Origin: Bacillota bacterium | Lineage (GTDB): Bacteria; Bacillota; Clostridia; Oscillospirales; Ruminococcaceae | Assembly (NCBI GenBank): GCA_023431215.1 | Contig: JAEYXR010000011.1 | Location: 27,749 to 91,748 of the forward strand | DNA: 64,000 nt | Direction of reading: 5' to 3' | Part shown: piece by piece, positions 1-8,173 of the stretch | Layout of the letters: the number at the start of each line of letters is the position of its first letter | Numbering within the stretch: position 1 is the first letter of the stretch | Translations under genes and position numbers: made by a program | Notes under the pieces: model-generated | The model's database searches: none | What the model saw: the letters and a program-made list of their open reading frames with translations, nothing else | What the model was told of the DNA's origin: nothing

Positions 1-177
1 AACGTAGTGGTGGTGACCAACAGCTATCATCAGTGGCGCGGACAGGAGTATGCCCGCAGAGCAGGGCTGAATCCTGTTGGGGGAGTTCCCGCAAAGACTT
101 CCTGGGGATTATTCCCCGGCTACTGGGTGCGGGAAATGATGGGTATTTGTAAGCTGTTTTTGCTGGAAGACGCCTAA
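1..177 (+). CDS. YdcF/DUF218-like protein, C-terminal fragment
   Basis: The window opens inside a gene; 58 residues are readable in frame 1 before the stop at 175-177. The segment begins with a hydrophobic strand followed by TNSYHQWR and RRAGL, which resembles the C-terminal part of YdcF/SanA (DUF218) proteins, where a V-T-x-x-Y-H-x-x-R strand-helix unit closes the fold. It ends with GYWVREMMG and a hydrophobic tail. Such proteins are envelope-associated and their biochemical role is poorly defined. The stop codon overlaps a 14-base repeat also found near 42.1 kb. Family assignment rests on one short motif, so it is moderate. Confidence 0.55.
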   Translation, partial: NVVVVTNSYHQWRGQEYARRAGLNPVGGVPAKTSWGLFPGYWVREMMGICKLFLLEDA

Positions 178-189
178 GGCAACACCGCA
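176..189. repeat. 14-base repeat AAGGCAACACCGCA, copy 1
   Basis: The same 14 bases occur at 42144-42157, in both cases directly downstream of a gene. Here the repeat overlaps the stop codon of the preceding gene. The 285 bases up to rimO hold no convincing gene, only a short palindrome (ATACTA-aac-TAGTAT near 293) and a weak stem near 340-365. It could be the end of a small mobile or MITE-like repeat, but no partner terminus was found here. Confidence 0.35.
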
Positions 190-462
190 TCATTCTCAGT
201 TTGCGTTTTAAATTTTGTATTACCTTAACGATGCTGCCCTGTTTTGGAACAATATTTTGTACCATGCAGGCTTTTAGGCGTTTTTTGGAATACTAAACTA
301 GTATACGACATGGCCTTTTGTCTATGTCACGACTGTTTTACACACCTGCCCAAAGGGTGCATGTGTAATTTTATCAATAGCAACCGGACGCTATGCCGGA
401 TAAACAGATACTGATGCCAACAGCAATGGATGCAAAGGCATAGCTACAATAAGGAGAAGAAT

Positions 463-1785
463 ATGGATTGTATTAAAGTAGGAATGGTGTCACTGGGCTG
501 TTCCAAAAATCAGGTGGACGCCGAGCTCCTCATGGGCCGCATGGCCCAGGCAGGCATGGAAATTACCACAGACCTAAGCCAGTGTCAGGCGGTAATTATC
601 AATACCTGCGGGTTTATTGAGGCTGCAAAGGCAGAGTCTATCGAGACCATTCTGGAGTTTTGCCAGATGAAAGAACAGGGCGGCATCCGCTGTGTTGTGG
701 TTACAGGCTGCCTTGCAGAACGGTACCGTGACCAGCTGGCCCAGGAGATTCCTGAAGTGGATGTTGTGCTGGGCATTGGCAAAAATGCCGACATTGTATC
801 TGCCATTCAAACCGCTTTGGGCGGCAGCCATGTTACCGAGTTTGGTGAAAAAACCGACCTGAGCCTGGAAGGTAAGCGCATTTTGGCCAATGCACCGTAT
901 TTTGCCTACCTAAAGGTGGCTGAGGGCTGTGACAACCGTTGTAGCTATTGTGCCATCCCTCTGATACGAGGAGGCTTCCGCAGCCGCCCCATGGAAAACA
1001 TTGTGGAAGAAGCCAAAGCACTGGCAAAAAGCGGCGTGAGAGAAATTAACCTTGTGGCACAGGACACCAGCCGCTATGGGCAGGATATTTACGGCAGCTA
1101 TAAGCTGGCAGAGTTGATTGACAAGGTTTGTGAGATTCCCCAGGTGGAATGGGTGCGTATTTTGTACTGCTACCCCGACCATGTAACCGATGAGCTTATT
1201 GATACTATGGCTCGTCAGCCCAAGGTAGTAAAGTATATTGATATTCCCATCCAGCACGCCAGCGGCCGTGTCCTGAAAGAAATGAACCGCCGCGGCGACT
1301 ACAACAGCCTCATGGAGCTGATGCAGCGCTTCCGCCAGCGCATTCCCGGTGTGGTGCTGCGCACCACCCTGATTGCCGGCTTCCCCGGGGAGACCGAGGA
1401 AGATTTTGAAGAGCTGTGCCGCTTTGTAGAAGAAGCTCGTTTTGAGCGTCTGGGCTGCTTTGCCTACTCTCAGGAGGAGGATACCCCCGCAGGAGAGCGT
1501 GAGGACCAACTGGAGCAGGAGGTGCGCCAGCGCCGTGCCGACCTTATTATGGAGCGCCAGATGGAAATTGCTTTTGATTTTGCAAAAAGCTGTGTGGGCC
1601 GTCAGCTTACTGTGTTGGTAGAGGGCAAAAAGGGTAAAAACTATGTGGGCCGCAGCTATATGGATGCCCCCGATATTGACACCAAAGTGACCTTTGCCTC
1701 TACAAAAAAACATGCACCGGGAGATATGGTCTGTGTTATAATAGAGCAAAGTGACCAATATGACCTTGTTGGCCGGGAGCTGTAA
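463..1785 (+). CDS. rimO: Ribosomal protein S12 methylthiotransferase RimO
   Basis: RimO is a radical-SAM enzyme with two 4Fe-4S clusters that adds a methylthio group to the beta carbon of a conserved Asp in ribosomal protein S12. The 440-residue product has the MTTase N-domain with SLGCSKNQVDAE near residue 10 and an NTCGFI motif. The radical-SAM CxxxCxxC (CDNRCSYC) follows near residue 155, and the C-terminus is a TRAM-like domain. Length fits the family. The start chosen is the ATG at 463 because AAGGAG at 451-456 sits 6 bases upstream; an upstream in-frame ATG at 430 has no such site. pgsA follows 80 bases later and may be cotranscribed. Confidence 0.95.
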   Translation: MDCIKVGMVSLGCSKNQVDAELLMGRMAQAGMEITTDLSQCQAVIINTCGFIEAAKAESIETILEFCQMKEQGGIRCVVVTGCLAERYRDQLAQEIPEVDVVLGIGKNADIVSAIQTALGGSHVTEFGEKTDLSLEGKRILANAPYFAYLKVAEGCDNRCSYCAIPLIRGGFRSRPMENIVEEAKALAKSGVREINLVAQDTSRYGQDIYGSYKLAELIDKVCEIPQVEWVRILYCYPDHVTDELIDTMARQPKVVKYIDIPIQHASGRVLKEMNRRGDYNSLMELMQRFRQRIPGVVLRTTLIAGFPGETEEDFEELCRFVEEARFERLGCFAYSQEEDTPAGEREDQLEQEVRQRRADLIMERQMEIAFDFAKSCVGRQLTVLVEGKKGKNYVGRSYMDAPDIDTKVTFASTKKHAPGDMVCVIIEQSDQYDLVGREL

Positions 1786-1865
1786 GCATTGCCGCCCCAA
1801 AAGAGGGCAAGATAGTATTGCCGTAAAAGCCCCATACGGTTGTAGTTTAAAGGAGAGAAGTTAAA

Positions 1866-2438
1866 GTGAATCTTCCAAACAAACTTACTGTGCTGCGCAT
1901 GGTGATGATTCCATTGTTTTTGGTATTCTTTTTGTCTGGCGGCATCCCCAATAATAACCTGTGGGCACTCATCACCTTTGCTGCTGCTGCCATCACCGAT
2001 ACGTTAGATGGCAACATTGCCCGTAAACGGGGTTTGGTTACCGACTTTGGCAAATTTATGGACCCCCTGGCAGATAAGCTGCTGGTAATGGCTGCGCTGG
2101 TTGCCTTTGTTGAGGTGCTGGGTACGCCATCAGTGGTTATTATCATCATCTTGGCGCGGGAGTTTTTGGTGACTGCGCTGCGCACTTTGGCTGCCAACAA
2201 AGGTGTGGTCATTGCTGCCGATAACTGGGGCAAAATAAAAACCGTGCTGCAGATGTTCTGGATTGTATATACCCTGCTGCTGTGCTGGCTGGAGCAGACC
2301 TTTACCGCCCTGCCGGTAAGCTGGGATGTTTTATATTTTATCTACTCCGCAGGTATGGTGCTGGTAGCACTTATTACCGTGGTGTCCGGCTTTAATTATA
2401 TTTGGAAAAACCGCGATTTGTTTTTAAATGATAAATAA
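1866..2438 (+). CDS. pgsA: CDP-diacylglycerol-glycerol-3-phosphate 3-phosphatidyltransferase
   Basis: PgsA makes phosphatidylglycerol phosphate from CDP-diacylglycerol and glycerol-3-phosphate, the committed step to phosphatidylglycerol in the membrane. The 190-residue product shows the CDP-alcohol phosphatidyltransferase signature D-x2-D-G-x2-A-R-x8-G-x3-D-x3-D as DTLDGNIARKRG followed by DFGKFMDPLAD. Several hydrophobic helices follow. The start is GTG at 1866, set by AAGGAGAGAAG just upstream. A second paralogous CDP-alcohol transferase lies at 19237, so one of the two may have another acceptor; the position next to rimO favours this one as the true PgsA. Confidence 0.92.
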   Translation: MNLPNKLTVLRMVMIPLFLVFFLSGGIPNNNLWALITFAAAAITDTLDGNIARKRGLVTDFGKFMDPLADKLLVMAALVAFVEVLGTPSVVIIIILAREFLVTALRTLAANKGVVIAADNWGKIKTVLQMFWIVYTLLLCWLEQTFTALPVSWDVLYFIYSAGMVLVALITVVSGFNYIWKNRDLFLNDK

Positions 2439-2529
2439 TATCAAATTATTCTGGTTTGAATAAGTATAAATAAGCATAAGTGTATCTTGCAACCAAGAAT
2501 AAAATATGATACATTGATAAATAATACAC

Positions 2530-2812
2530 CACTGCCATGACGCAGGGAGAGTACCATGCGAACAATACCACCCCAGAGAGAAGGCACCTTGGCTGAAAGT
2601 GCTTTTGGCGGTAACGGATGAGAAGTGCCCCTGCCAGCAGGCCGAAGGAACACCCACAAAGAAAGTGGGCAGAGTATTTTGGCACGGAAGCCTCCGTTAT
2701 CGGGCTATGAGTACCACAACAGTTGCTCTGAGTGAAATGCGAAGTGGAACCGCGGATTACTGCCGCCTTCGCCGACCTTTAGGGGCGGCGGAGGCTTTTG
2801 TTTTTTAGGGGG
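2530..2812 (+). promoter_or_regulatory. T-box leader, predicted tRNA-Cys specific
   Basis: The leader has the T-box layout. Stem I base GCAGGG (2542-2547) pairs with CCCTGC (2629-2634). An AGTA element lies on the 5' side of the specifier loop, with GAAG-TGC just before the 3' strand, giving a TGC (Cys) specifier at 2626-2628. The T-box bulge TGGAACCGCGG is at 2745-2755. Its TGGA is complementary to UCCA, the 3' end expected for tRNA-Cys with discriminator U73, which supports Cys over a shifted GTG (Val) reading. A terminator stem 2765-2774/2786-2795 with a T-rich tail follows. Uncharged tRNA-Cys would antiterminate toward the downstream GNAT-like gene and cysS. Confidence 0.88.
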
Positions 2813-2820
2813 GTGAGCCA

Positions 2821-3547
2821 ATGGCCGAAGAACCACTGCTGGAATTAGACCAGGGAACACTTTTGCTGGTAACAGAAGAAATTAAGCACAAGAGCAAGGG
2901 TTATGTGGTGGTAAAAAGCTGTTGCACACCCCAGGACATTTCCATTCTTTTGGAAGAAGGCATTACAAGGCTAAAGGATGCCGGTGCAAAAGAAATTTTT
3001 GCAGCCTGCTCTGTACCGGAAAGCCTCTTGACGGAAGAATACTGTCAGGCAGGGAGGTATCAGCTAACCTTTGAAGGCAATATGCTGGAAATGCAGCGTG
3101 AACTTGTCCCAAATTATAGTGAGGAACAAGGCAAGCTTGTACTGATTCCTCTTGGCAGCGAAAACGCCCAAACCTTTTTAGCACTTTATAACGATATCTT
3201 TTTTGAAGTGCCCAACAGTGCCACCTATCAAGAGGAGGAGCTGACCCGCCTGCTGGACACCACAAAAACCCTGTGCTTTTTGGTCAACTGCCAGGGAGAG
3301 GATGTTGGCATTGCAGAGCTGGATTTACAGCCGGAAATTCCGGAAATAGCCAGCGTGGGCATTGTGCCAGGCAAAAGAGGCAACGGCCTTGGCGCAAGCC
3401 TCATGCACAGCCTGATGGTTGGCACAGCGGGGCTATACCAAAGTGTTTTTGCGTGTCCACGAAGCAAACTCCACAGCACTGGCTCTTTACCAGAGACTTG
3501 GATTTGAAGTAGTAAAGGTTATAACCCGTTGGTACAGGTTACAATAA
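2821..3547 (+). pseudogene. GNAT-family N-acetyltransferase, frameshifted near the C-terminus
   Basis: The frame starting at ATG 2821 runs as a GNAT-like protein: the acetyl-CoA loop region reads VPGKRGNGLGASLM around residue 180. The frame is then lost after the T-run near 3446-3450 and ends at 3507. In the alternative frame the expected family ending resumes at once as LRVHEANSTALALYQRLGF and runs to the stop at 3545-3547. One base appears to be missing at or just before the T-run. The gene lies directly behind the Cys T-box and 160 bases before cysS, so it is probably under cysteine control; its substrate is unknown. It could be a real inactivation, a sequencing error or a slippage site. 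Confidence 0.75.
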
Positions 3548-3709
3548 AACATAGTGTTTTGCGCAGCTAATTACCTATAGAAACCCTGCTGAGCGGGGAG
3601 TACCCAGATAAAATTCCCTATACCGGTAACAGCGGAGTTGGCCGGTTTTGCGGCTTTTAACAAGCTGCAAAGAAAAATAGTAATTTAACATAGCTTGGGA
3701 GGAATCATC

Positions 3710-5101
3710 ATGAAAGTTTTTAATACTTTAAGCAGAAGCAAAGAAGAATTTACACCCATTGAGCCGGGAAAGGTTCGTATGTACGCCTGCGGCCCTACAG
3801 TTTATAACTACATCCATATTGGCAACGCACGACCCATCTGCGTCTTTGACACCCTGCGTCGTTATCTGGAGTACCGGGGTTATGAAGTAAAGTTTGTGCA
3901 GAACTTCACAGATATTGATGATAAAATCATCAACAAGGCCAACGAAGAAGGCACTGACTACAAAACCGTATCCGAGCGTTATATTGCCGAGTACAAGACC
4001 GATGCCGAGGGCCTGGGCGTGCGCCCTGCCACCATTCACCCCAAGGCCACCGAGACCATGGACGGCATTATCAGCATTGTAAAAGAAATTGTAGATAGCG
4101 GTTACGGGTATGTGGTGGACGGTGATGTCTACTTCCGCTCCCGTAAATTTGAGGAGTATGGCAAGCTCTCCCGCCAGCCTTTGGAGGAGTTGGACGCCGG
4201 CAACCGCATTGAAGTAACCGGCGGCAAAGAGGACGCTTTGGACTTTGTGCTGTGGAAGAGCGCCAAGCCCGGCGAGCCCAGCTGGGAATCTCCCTGGGGA
4301 CAGGGCCGTCCCGGCTGGCACATTGAGTGCACTGCCATGATCCGTAAGCATTTGGGTGAGGCCATTGATATCCACTGCGGCGGTCAGGACTTAATTTTCC
4401 CCCACCACGAAAATGAAATTGCACAGGCAGAGTGCTGCCATACCGGCGACTACGCCCGTTACTGGATGCACAATGGCTTTATCAACGTTGACAGCCGCAA
4501 AATGAGCAAGTCTTTGGGCAACTTTTTTACCGTGCGTGACGTTGCCGAAAAATATGGCTACGAGCCCATTAAATTTATGATGATTCAGGCACACTACCGC
4601 AGCCCCATTAACTATACGGTAGAGGTAATTGAGCAGTGCAAGGCGGCGCTGGAGCGTCTGTACACCTGCCGGGACAACCTGGATTTTGCTATAAAAAATG
4701 CAACTGATGGCGAGGCAGATGCGGATTTTCATGCCCTACTGCTTTCACGCAAGGAGCAGTTTATTACTGCCATGGATGATGATTTGAACACCGCAGATGG
4801 TCTATCCGCTGTGTTTGAGCTGGTGCGTGATATTAATACCTATACTGCCGAACCCCGCGCCAAAGCCACTTTGGAAGAAGCAGCTGCACTGTTTGATGAG
4901 CTTACCGATGTACTGGGTATTCTGTACAACCGTAAAGAGCAGAATCTGGATGCAGAAATTGAAGCACTCATTGAAAAGCGCCAGCAGGCTCGTAAAAACC
5001 GTGACTTTGCCGCTGCCGACGCCATCCGTGACGAGCTGAAGGCACGCAATATTGTTTTGGAGGATACTCCCCAGGGTGTTAAGTGGCACTACGCTGAGTA
5101 A
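3710..5101 (+). CDS. cysS: Cysteinyl-tRNA synthetase
   Basis: This class I synthetase charges tRNA-Cys. The 463-residue product has ACGPTVYNY with a zinc-type Cys, the HIGN version of the HIGH motif shortly after, HIECTAMI in the catalytic core, and KMSKSLGNFF for ATP binding. A helical anticodon-binding region and a short domain follow, ending GVKWHYAE. Length matches the family. Start ATG at 3710 is preceded by GGGAGG 6 bases away; the in-frame codon at 3695 has no good site. Transcription is probably controlled by the Cys T-box at 2530-2812, read through the frameshifted GNAT gene. Confidence 0.97.
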   Translation: MKVFNTLSRSKEEFTPIEPGKVRMYACGPTVYNYIHIGNARPICVFDTLRRYLEYRGYEVKFVQNFTDIDDKIINKANEEGTDYKTVSERYIAEYKTDAEGLGVRPATIHPKATETMDGIISIVKEIVDSGYGYVVDGDVYFRSRKFEEYGKLSRQPLEELDAGNRIEVTGGKEDALDFVLWKSAKPGEPSWESPWGQGRPGWHIECTAMIRKHLGEAIDIHCGGQDLIFPHHENEIAQAECCHTGDYARYWMHNGFINVDSRKMSKSLGNFFTVRDVAEKYGYEPIKFMMIQAHYRSPINYTVEVIEQCKAALERLYTCRDNLDFAIKNATDGEADADFHALLLSRKEQFITAMDDDLNTADGLSAVFELVRDINTYTAEPRAKATLEEAAALFDELTDVLGILYNRKEQNLDAEIEALIEKRQQARKNRDFAAADAIRDELKARNIVLEDTPQGVKWHYAE

Positions 5102-5169
5102 ATGAGCAATAGTTTTCAAAAATTATTCACAACTACATGCCAAAGGCAGTGTATGATGTGAGAGTAGCG

Positions 5170-5200
5170 GTACGCCCATTCCGCCATGGAATGGGCGTAC
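5170..5200 (+). terminator. Perfect 13-bp hairpin after cysS
   Basis: GTACGCCCATTCC (5170-5182) pairs exactly with GGAATGGGCGTAC (5188-5200) around the loop GCCAT. There is no proper T-run (TTGTATC follows), so it may end or stabilise the cysS transcript without being a classical intrinsic terminator. Confidence 0.5.
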
Positions 5201-5385
5201 TTGTATCAGGCAGTACGGCACAATTCACGGCTTGTCCTAAGTGTTAATTTATTTGCCAATTTTTTGTTATATTTTACAATACAATGAGCGCCAAAGCTGC
5301 GCTATCTGGTGTAACAAGACACTTAGAATTGTACGGTATCGCCTAAAAATATCAGGTCGATCTGTCAGTAAAGGAGAGAAGAGCG

Positions 5386-5526
5386 ATGTTACCTTTTGTT
5401 CCTATGGCTGTAACAAATCCTAATATGGGTGATAACAGCATGATTGGTATTGCTGTAATAGTCATGGTGGTAGTTGTGGTTATTGCGGTGGCGGCATTGT
5501 TTCTTACCCGCAAAAAGAAAAAATAA
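5386..5526 (+). CDS. Small membrane peptide resembling an isolated sortase sorting signal
   Basis: A 46-residue reading frame begins at ATG 5386 with AAGGAGAGAAG 5-15 bases upstream, a strong ribosome binding site. It begins MLPFVPMAVT, continues with NPNMGDNSM, then about 23 uninterrupted hydrophobic residues, and ends TRKKKK. NPxTG-D followed by a helix and a basic tail is the layout of a sortase-recognised C-terminus, here with Met in place of Thr. It may be the remnant of a lost surface protein or a real single-pass micropeptide. The good ribosome binding site favours translation. No function can be assigned. Confidence 0.5.
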   Translation: MLPFVPMAVTNPNMGDNSMIGIAVIVMVVVVVIAVAALFLTRKKKK

Positions 5527-5592
5527 AACCTATTTGGGGAATGTGGTAAGCCGGTGGTGCTTCTCCGGTGTTGCCGAAAGGTGTGTGTAATT

Positions 5593-6363
5593 TTGCTTGA
5601 TGCTTCTACGTTGCACTCTCTGCTCATTGTATGTCCTCTGGTCTTTTTGGCCGGATTTGTAGACTCGGTAGCAGGGGGCGGCGGACTAATTTCCCTGCCT
5701 GCTTATTTGGCGGCAGGGCTGCCCATTCATCTTGCTTATGGTACCAACAAGCTTAGCAGTTGCTGTGGTACAGTGGTGGCAACGGCCAAATATGCCAAAA
5801 GCGGATACATATCCTGGAAGCCGTCCCTTGTGGCAGGCGGTGCGGCACTGGTGGGCTCTTATCTGGGAGCAAAGCTGGTGCTGATTCTTTCAGAAAAAGT
5901 GTTGCATTGGACACTGCTTTGCGTATTGCCGGTGGTGGCCGTTTTTCTCATTTTTAACCGTGGGTTTGGCAAGGAAGAAAACAACCGCACCCTACCCACA
6001 GGTGTGTTACTTGCCTTGGCAGCGGTAATTGGCCTTGTAATAGGCGCATACGACGGCTTTTTTGGCCCGGGAACCGGTACCTTTTTGGTAATTGCCTTTA
6101 CCGCTGTGCTGGGCTGGAACCTTACCACAGCAACAGGCGGTGCCAAGGTGGTCAACCTTTGTTCCAATTTGGCGGCATTGGTGGCCTATGCCCAGGGCGG
6201 CAGCATTTTGCTGGCTGTGGGCATTCCGGCAGCTGTGTGCAATATTGCAGGCAACTATTTGGGGTCGTGGCTGGCGGTAAAAAAGGGAGCACCCTTTATC
6301 CGTCCTGTGATTTTGGTTTCGGTTGGACTGCTGTTTTTAAATATTTTAAAAGATGTATTGTAA
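5593..6363 (+). CDS. TauE/SafE-family (TSUP) membrane permease
   Basis: The roughly 256-residue product is almost entirely hydrophobic, with about eight membrane segments. It has the two-half arrangement of TSUP proteins: the N-half contains FVDSVAGGGGLISLPA and the C-half contains GAYDGFFGPGTGTF. These glycine-rich motifs are typical of the family, which moves sulfite, sulfonates or other small organic anions. The start is uncertain. TTG at 5593 follows AAAGGTGTG; an upstream in-frame GTG at 5554 would add 13 residues that do not look membrane-like. The VOC gene follows after 24 bases, suggesting an operon. Confidence 0.85.
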   Translation: MLDASTLHSLLIVCPLVFLAGFVDSVAGGGGLISLPAYLAAGLPIHLAYGTNKLSSCCGTVVATAKYAKSGYISWKPSLVAGGAALVGSYLGAKLVLILSEKVLHWTLLCVLPVVAVFLIFNRGFGKEENNRTLPTGVLLALAAVIGLVIGAYDGFFGPGTGTFLVIAFTAVLGWNLTTATGGAKVVNLCSNLAALVAYAQGGSILLAVGIPAAVCNIAGNYLGSWLAVKKGAPFIRPVILVSVGLLFLNILKDVL

Positions 6364-6387
6364 TAAACCAAGGAGAAGGTACCATCG

Positions 6388-6738
6388 ATGGAAAAACCAA
6401 GCTTTGTAATGGATCATGTTTGTATCAACGGCCAAAATCATGAGGAGGCAACAGCCATTGCTCAGGCCATTGCCTCCATATTTGACCTGCCGGTAACCCA
6501 AAAACCCACCTCAGTTTACGCAGGCAGCGGTGTGGAAGTAGCCAAGGCAGACGGCCCCGGTACCAAGGGGCATATTGGCTTTGCTACATCAGACATCAAC
6601 GCCGCGGTAGAGTATCTGGAGGCCAAAGGCGTTCAGTTGGACTACACCCGTAAAAAGCTCACCGAGGACGGCCGTTTGCGCTTAATTTATCTAAAGAATG
6701 AAGTGGGCGGCTTTGCGTTGCATATCATACAAAAATAA
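6388..6738 (+). CDS. VOC-superfamily (glyoxalase/bleomycin resistance-like) protein
   Basis: The 116-residue protein has one VOC-type beta-alpha-beta-beta-beta unit pair. It opens with FVMDHVCING, has GHIGFATSDINAAVEYLEAKG in the middle and a C-terminal strand GGFALHIIQK. VOC proteins bind a metal and act on small molecules as lyases, isomerases or binding proteins; the substrate here is unknown. AAGGAGAAGG lies 9 bases before ATG 6388. It lies 24 bases after the TauE/SafE gene and before a strong terminator, so the two are probably cotranscribed. It could handle a metabolite moved by the permease, but that is inference. Confidence 0.75.
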   Translation: MEKPSFVMDHVCINGQNHEEATAIAQAIASIFDLPVTQKPTSVYAGSGVEVAKADGPGTKGHIGFATSDINAAVEYLEAKGVQLDYTRKKLTEDGRLRLIYLKNEVGGFALHIIQK

Positions 6739-6762
6739 TATGCATATACACAAAAGTATGAA

Positions 6763-6802
6763 AAAAGGGAGCTTCATCAAAGACCTGATGCAGCTCCCTT
6801 TT
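6763..6802. terminator. Bidirectional terminator between the VOC gene and the CaCA exchanger
   Basis: AAAAGGGAGC (6763-6772) pairs with GCTCCCTTTT (6793-6802), with an inner CATCA/TGATG pairing. A-runs and T-runs flank the stem, so it can end transcription of the converging genes on both strands. Confidence 0.85.
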
Positions 6803-6822
6803 CAGTTAACGGTGTAATTGAT

Positions 6823-7776
6823 TTAAGAGACTAAAAATCCAAAATAGCAGGCGACAATGCCAATGGGGTATAGCTTTTGTGCAGCTTGGCTTTTGGTTTT
6901 AACCAACAGCAGCATCAAAGGTGTGGCGACCATGCCAAGCATCAGCAGGCTGATGGTTTTTGGGTCTGAAAAATCGTAAATGCCGCTACCGATATATACA
7001 ATATCGGCAAGGCCCAAAATCATAAAATTAAAAATGTTACTGCCAATGATGTTGCCAATGGCAATGTTGTAGTTGCGCATTTTAAACAAGGCAAGGGTGG
7101 AACAGACTTCGGGGAGGGAGGTAGCAATGCCCAGCAGCAAAGCACCTGCAAACCCGGCACCCAGGTTGAGAGTATCGGCAATATGATTGGTGAGATAGGT
7201 GATGATGATACTAAGCCCGATGATTCCTACACTTACCAGAGCAAATCGAACAGAAATCTGGCGTACTGTCAAGGGTGAAGTATCTTCTGAATCTTCCAAA
7301 TCTTGCAAGCCATTTTCGGCAGACATGAGCTTTACGCCGGAGGTGTACAGGCCAATAATGATGAAGGAAGTAATGCTGACAGTCATCAGGCTGAAGCTGA
7401 GGGTACGGGTGAGATTTAGCAGGATGACAACATAAATGAGAAAGGTAAACAGCGTAATTTTAGTATGACTGCCGGAGATGGTGGCATTTTTATACTGATT
7501 GAAGTAAACAAGGATAAGGGTTGCCAAAGTGGCCAGATTAAAAAGGTTGCTGCCTAAAATGTTGCCCATGCACAAGCCGGGCTCATTTAAAAATATGGTG
7601 GAGGAGATGCTGGTAAACAATTCGGGCAAAGAGGTGACGGCGGAAAGCATGACGCCACCGATAAAGGCTCCCGAAAGACTGGTCTTTTTATCAAGAAGAT
7701 CTACATATTCTGATGCCTTGTTTGACAAAAGCACAATACCCACAACCACCAATAAATACAACAAAAAAATAACCAT
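6823..7776 (-). CDS. CaCA-family cation antiporter (YrbG/NCX-like)
   Basis: The 317-residue membrane protein carries the two inverted alpha repeats of calcium/cation antiporters. Repeat 1 has VTSLPELFTS then GNILGSNLFNL. Repeat 2 has ATSLPEVCS then GNIIGSNIFNF. About ten membrane helices are visible, with an acidic cytoplasmic stretch (LQDLEDSEDTS) in the centre. The family exchanges Ca2+ or another divalent ion for Na+ or H+. The gene stands alone on the minus strand. Its leader holds a consensus promoter (8044-8072) and a probable yybP-ykoY riboswitch, which points to Mn2+ export or Mn2+-controlled homeostasis. Confidence 0.88.
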   Translation of the reverse strand: MVIFLLYLLVVVGIVLLSNKASEYVDLLDKKTSLSGAFIGGVMLSAVTSLPELFTSISSTIFLNEPGLCMGNILGSNLFNLATLATLILVYFNQYKNATISGSHTKITLFTFLIYVVILLNLTRTLSFSLMTVSITSFIIIGLYTSGVKLMSAENGLQDLEDSEDTSPLTVRQISVRFALVSVGIIGLSIIITYLTNHIADTLNLGAGFAGALLLGIATSLPEVCSTLALFKMRNYNIAIGNIIGSNIFNFMILGLADIVYIGSGIYDFSDPKTISLLMLGMVATPLMLLLVKTKSQAAQKLYPIGIVACYFGFLVS

Positions 7777-7887
7777 GACAACCTCCGCTTTACATTAGAA
7801 AATTCTGCCCTTGCATTCTTGGGTACATCGTAAGATGTTGCAAGGAAAAGGGATGTTTACAACCTTGCACGTGGTGACAAATAAAAA

Positions 7888-7911
7888 ACAGCAGGCATAA
7901 GTACCTGCTGT
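7888..7911 (-). terminator. Terminator hairpin in the CaCA leader (distal)
   Basis: On the minus strand ACAGCAGG pairs with CCTGCTGT and is followed by TTTTTATTT. It lies between the riboswitch and the CaCA start codon. With the hairpin at 7921-7942 it makes a tandem terminator pair, so transcription would stop unless the leader refolds. Confidence 0.75.
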
Positions 7912-7919
7912 CAATAAAA

Positions 7920-8032
7920 AAAGACGCAGATATAGCCGTCTTGCTACACCTGAGTCTCATCAATTAAGATAAACCAGACTTTTCAGCCAGGATGTTGGCT
8001 TATCACGCACTGTTACGCCGATTACTCCCTCA
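7920..8032 (-). promoter_or_regulatory. Probable yybP-ykoY (Mn2+) riboswitch with terminator
   Basis: Read on the minus strand the leader has GGGAGTA near its 5' end, CAACATCCTGGC in the middle, and ACTCAGG followed by TAGCAAGACGG at the 3' end. GGGGAGUA and UAGCAAGACC are the conserved flanks of the yybP-ykoY class, which binds Mn2+ and turns on exporters. The 3' flank is reused in a hairpin, AAGACG/CGTCTT (7921-7942), followed by seven T. The downstream gene is a CaCA exchanger, a known type of target. The lower P1 pairing is weak by eye, so a covariance-model score is needed. Confidence 0.68.
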
Positions 8033-8043
8033 AAAGCTTGTTT

Positions 8044-8072
8044 ATTTTACCATGTTTATTGTAATTTGTCAA
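8044..8072 (-). promoter_or_regulatory. SigA-type promoter of the CaCA riboswitch leader
   Basis: On the minus strand TTGACA (8072-8067) and TAAAAT (8049-8044) are separated by exactly 17 bases. The expected start point lies just before the GGGAGTA element of the riboswitch, so the whole leader would be transcribed. Confidence 0.75.
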
Positions 8073-8173
8073 TAAAATGCGGATTGTGAATTTGTGCATG
8101 ATGCCAATACTTGGAAAGCCAGTGTTTTTGCGTCTTTAGCAGCAATAACAAACATCGGAGACAAATTCCCAAC

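Noticed and set aside
910..1800. 296-codon minus-strand frame
   Set aside because: It is antisense to rimO and its composition (His, Leu, Gly rich) is that of a shadow frame.
2599..2808. 69-codon frame upstream of the GNAT gene
   Set aside because: It covers the T-box core and terminator, so the RNA structure explains the sequence.
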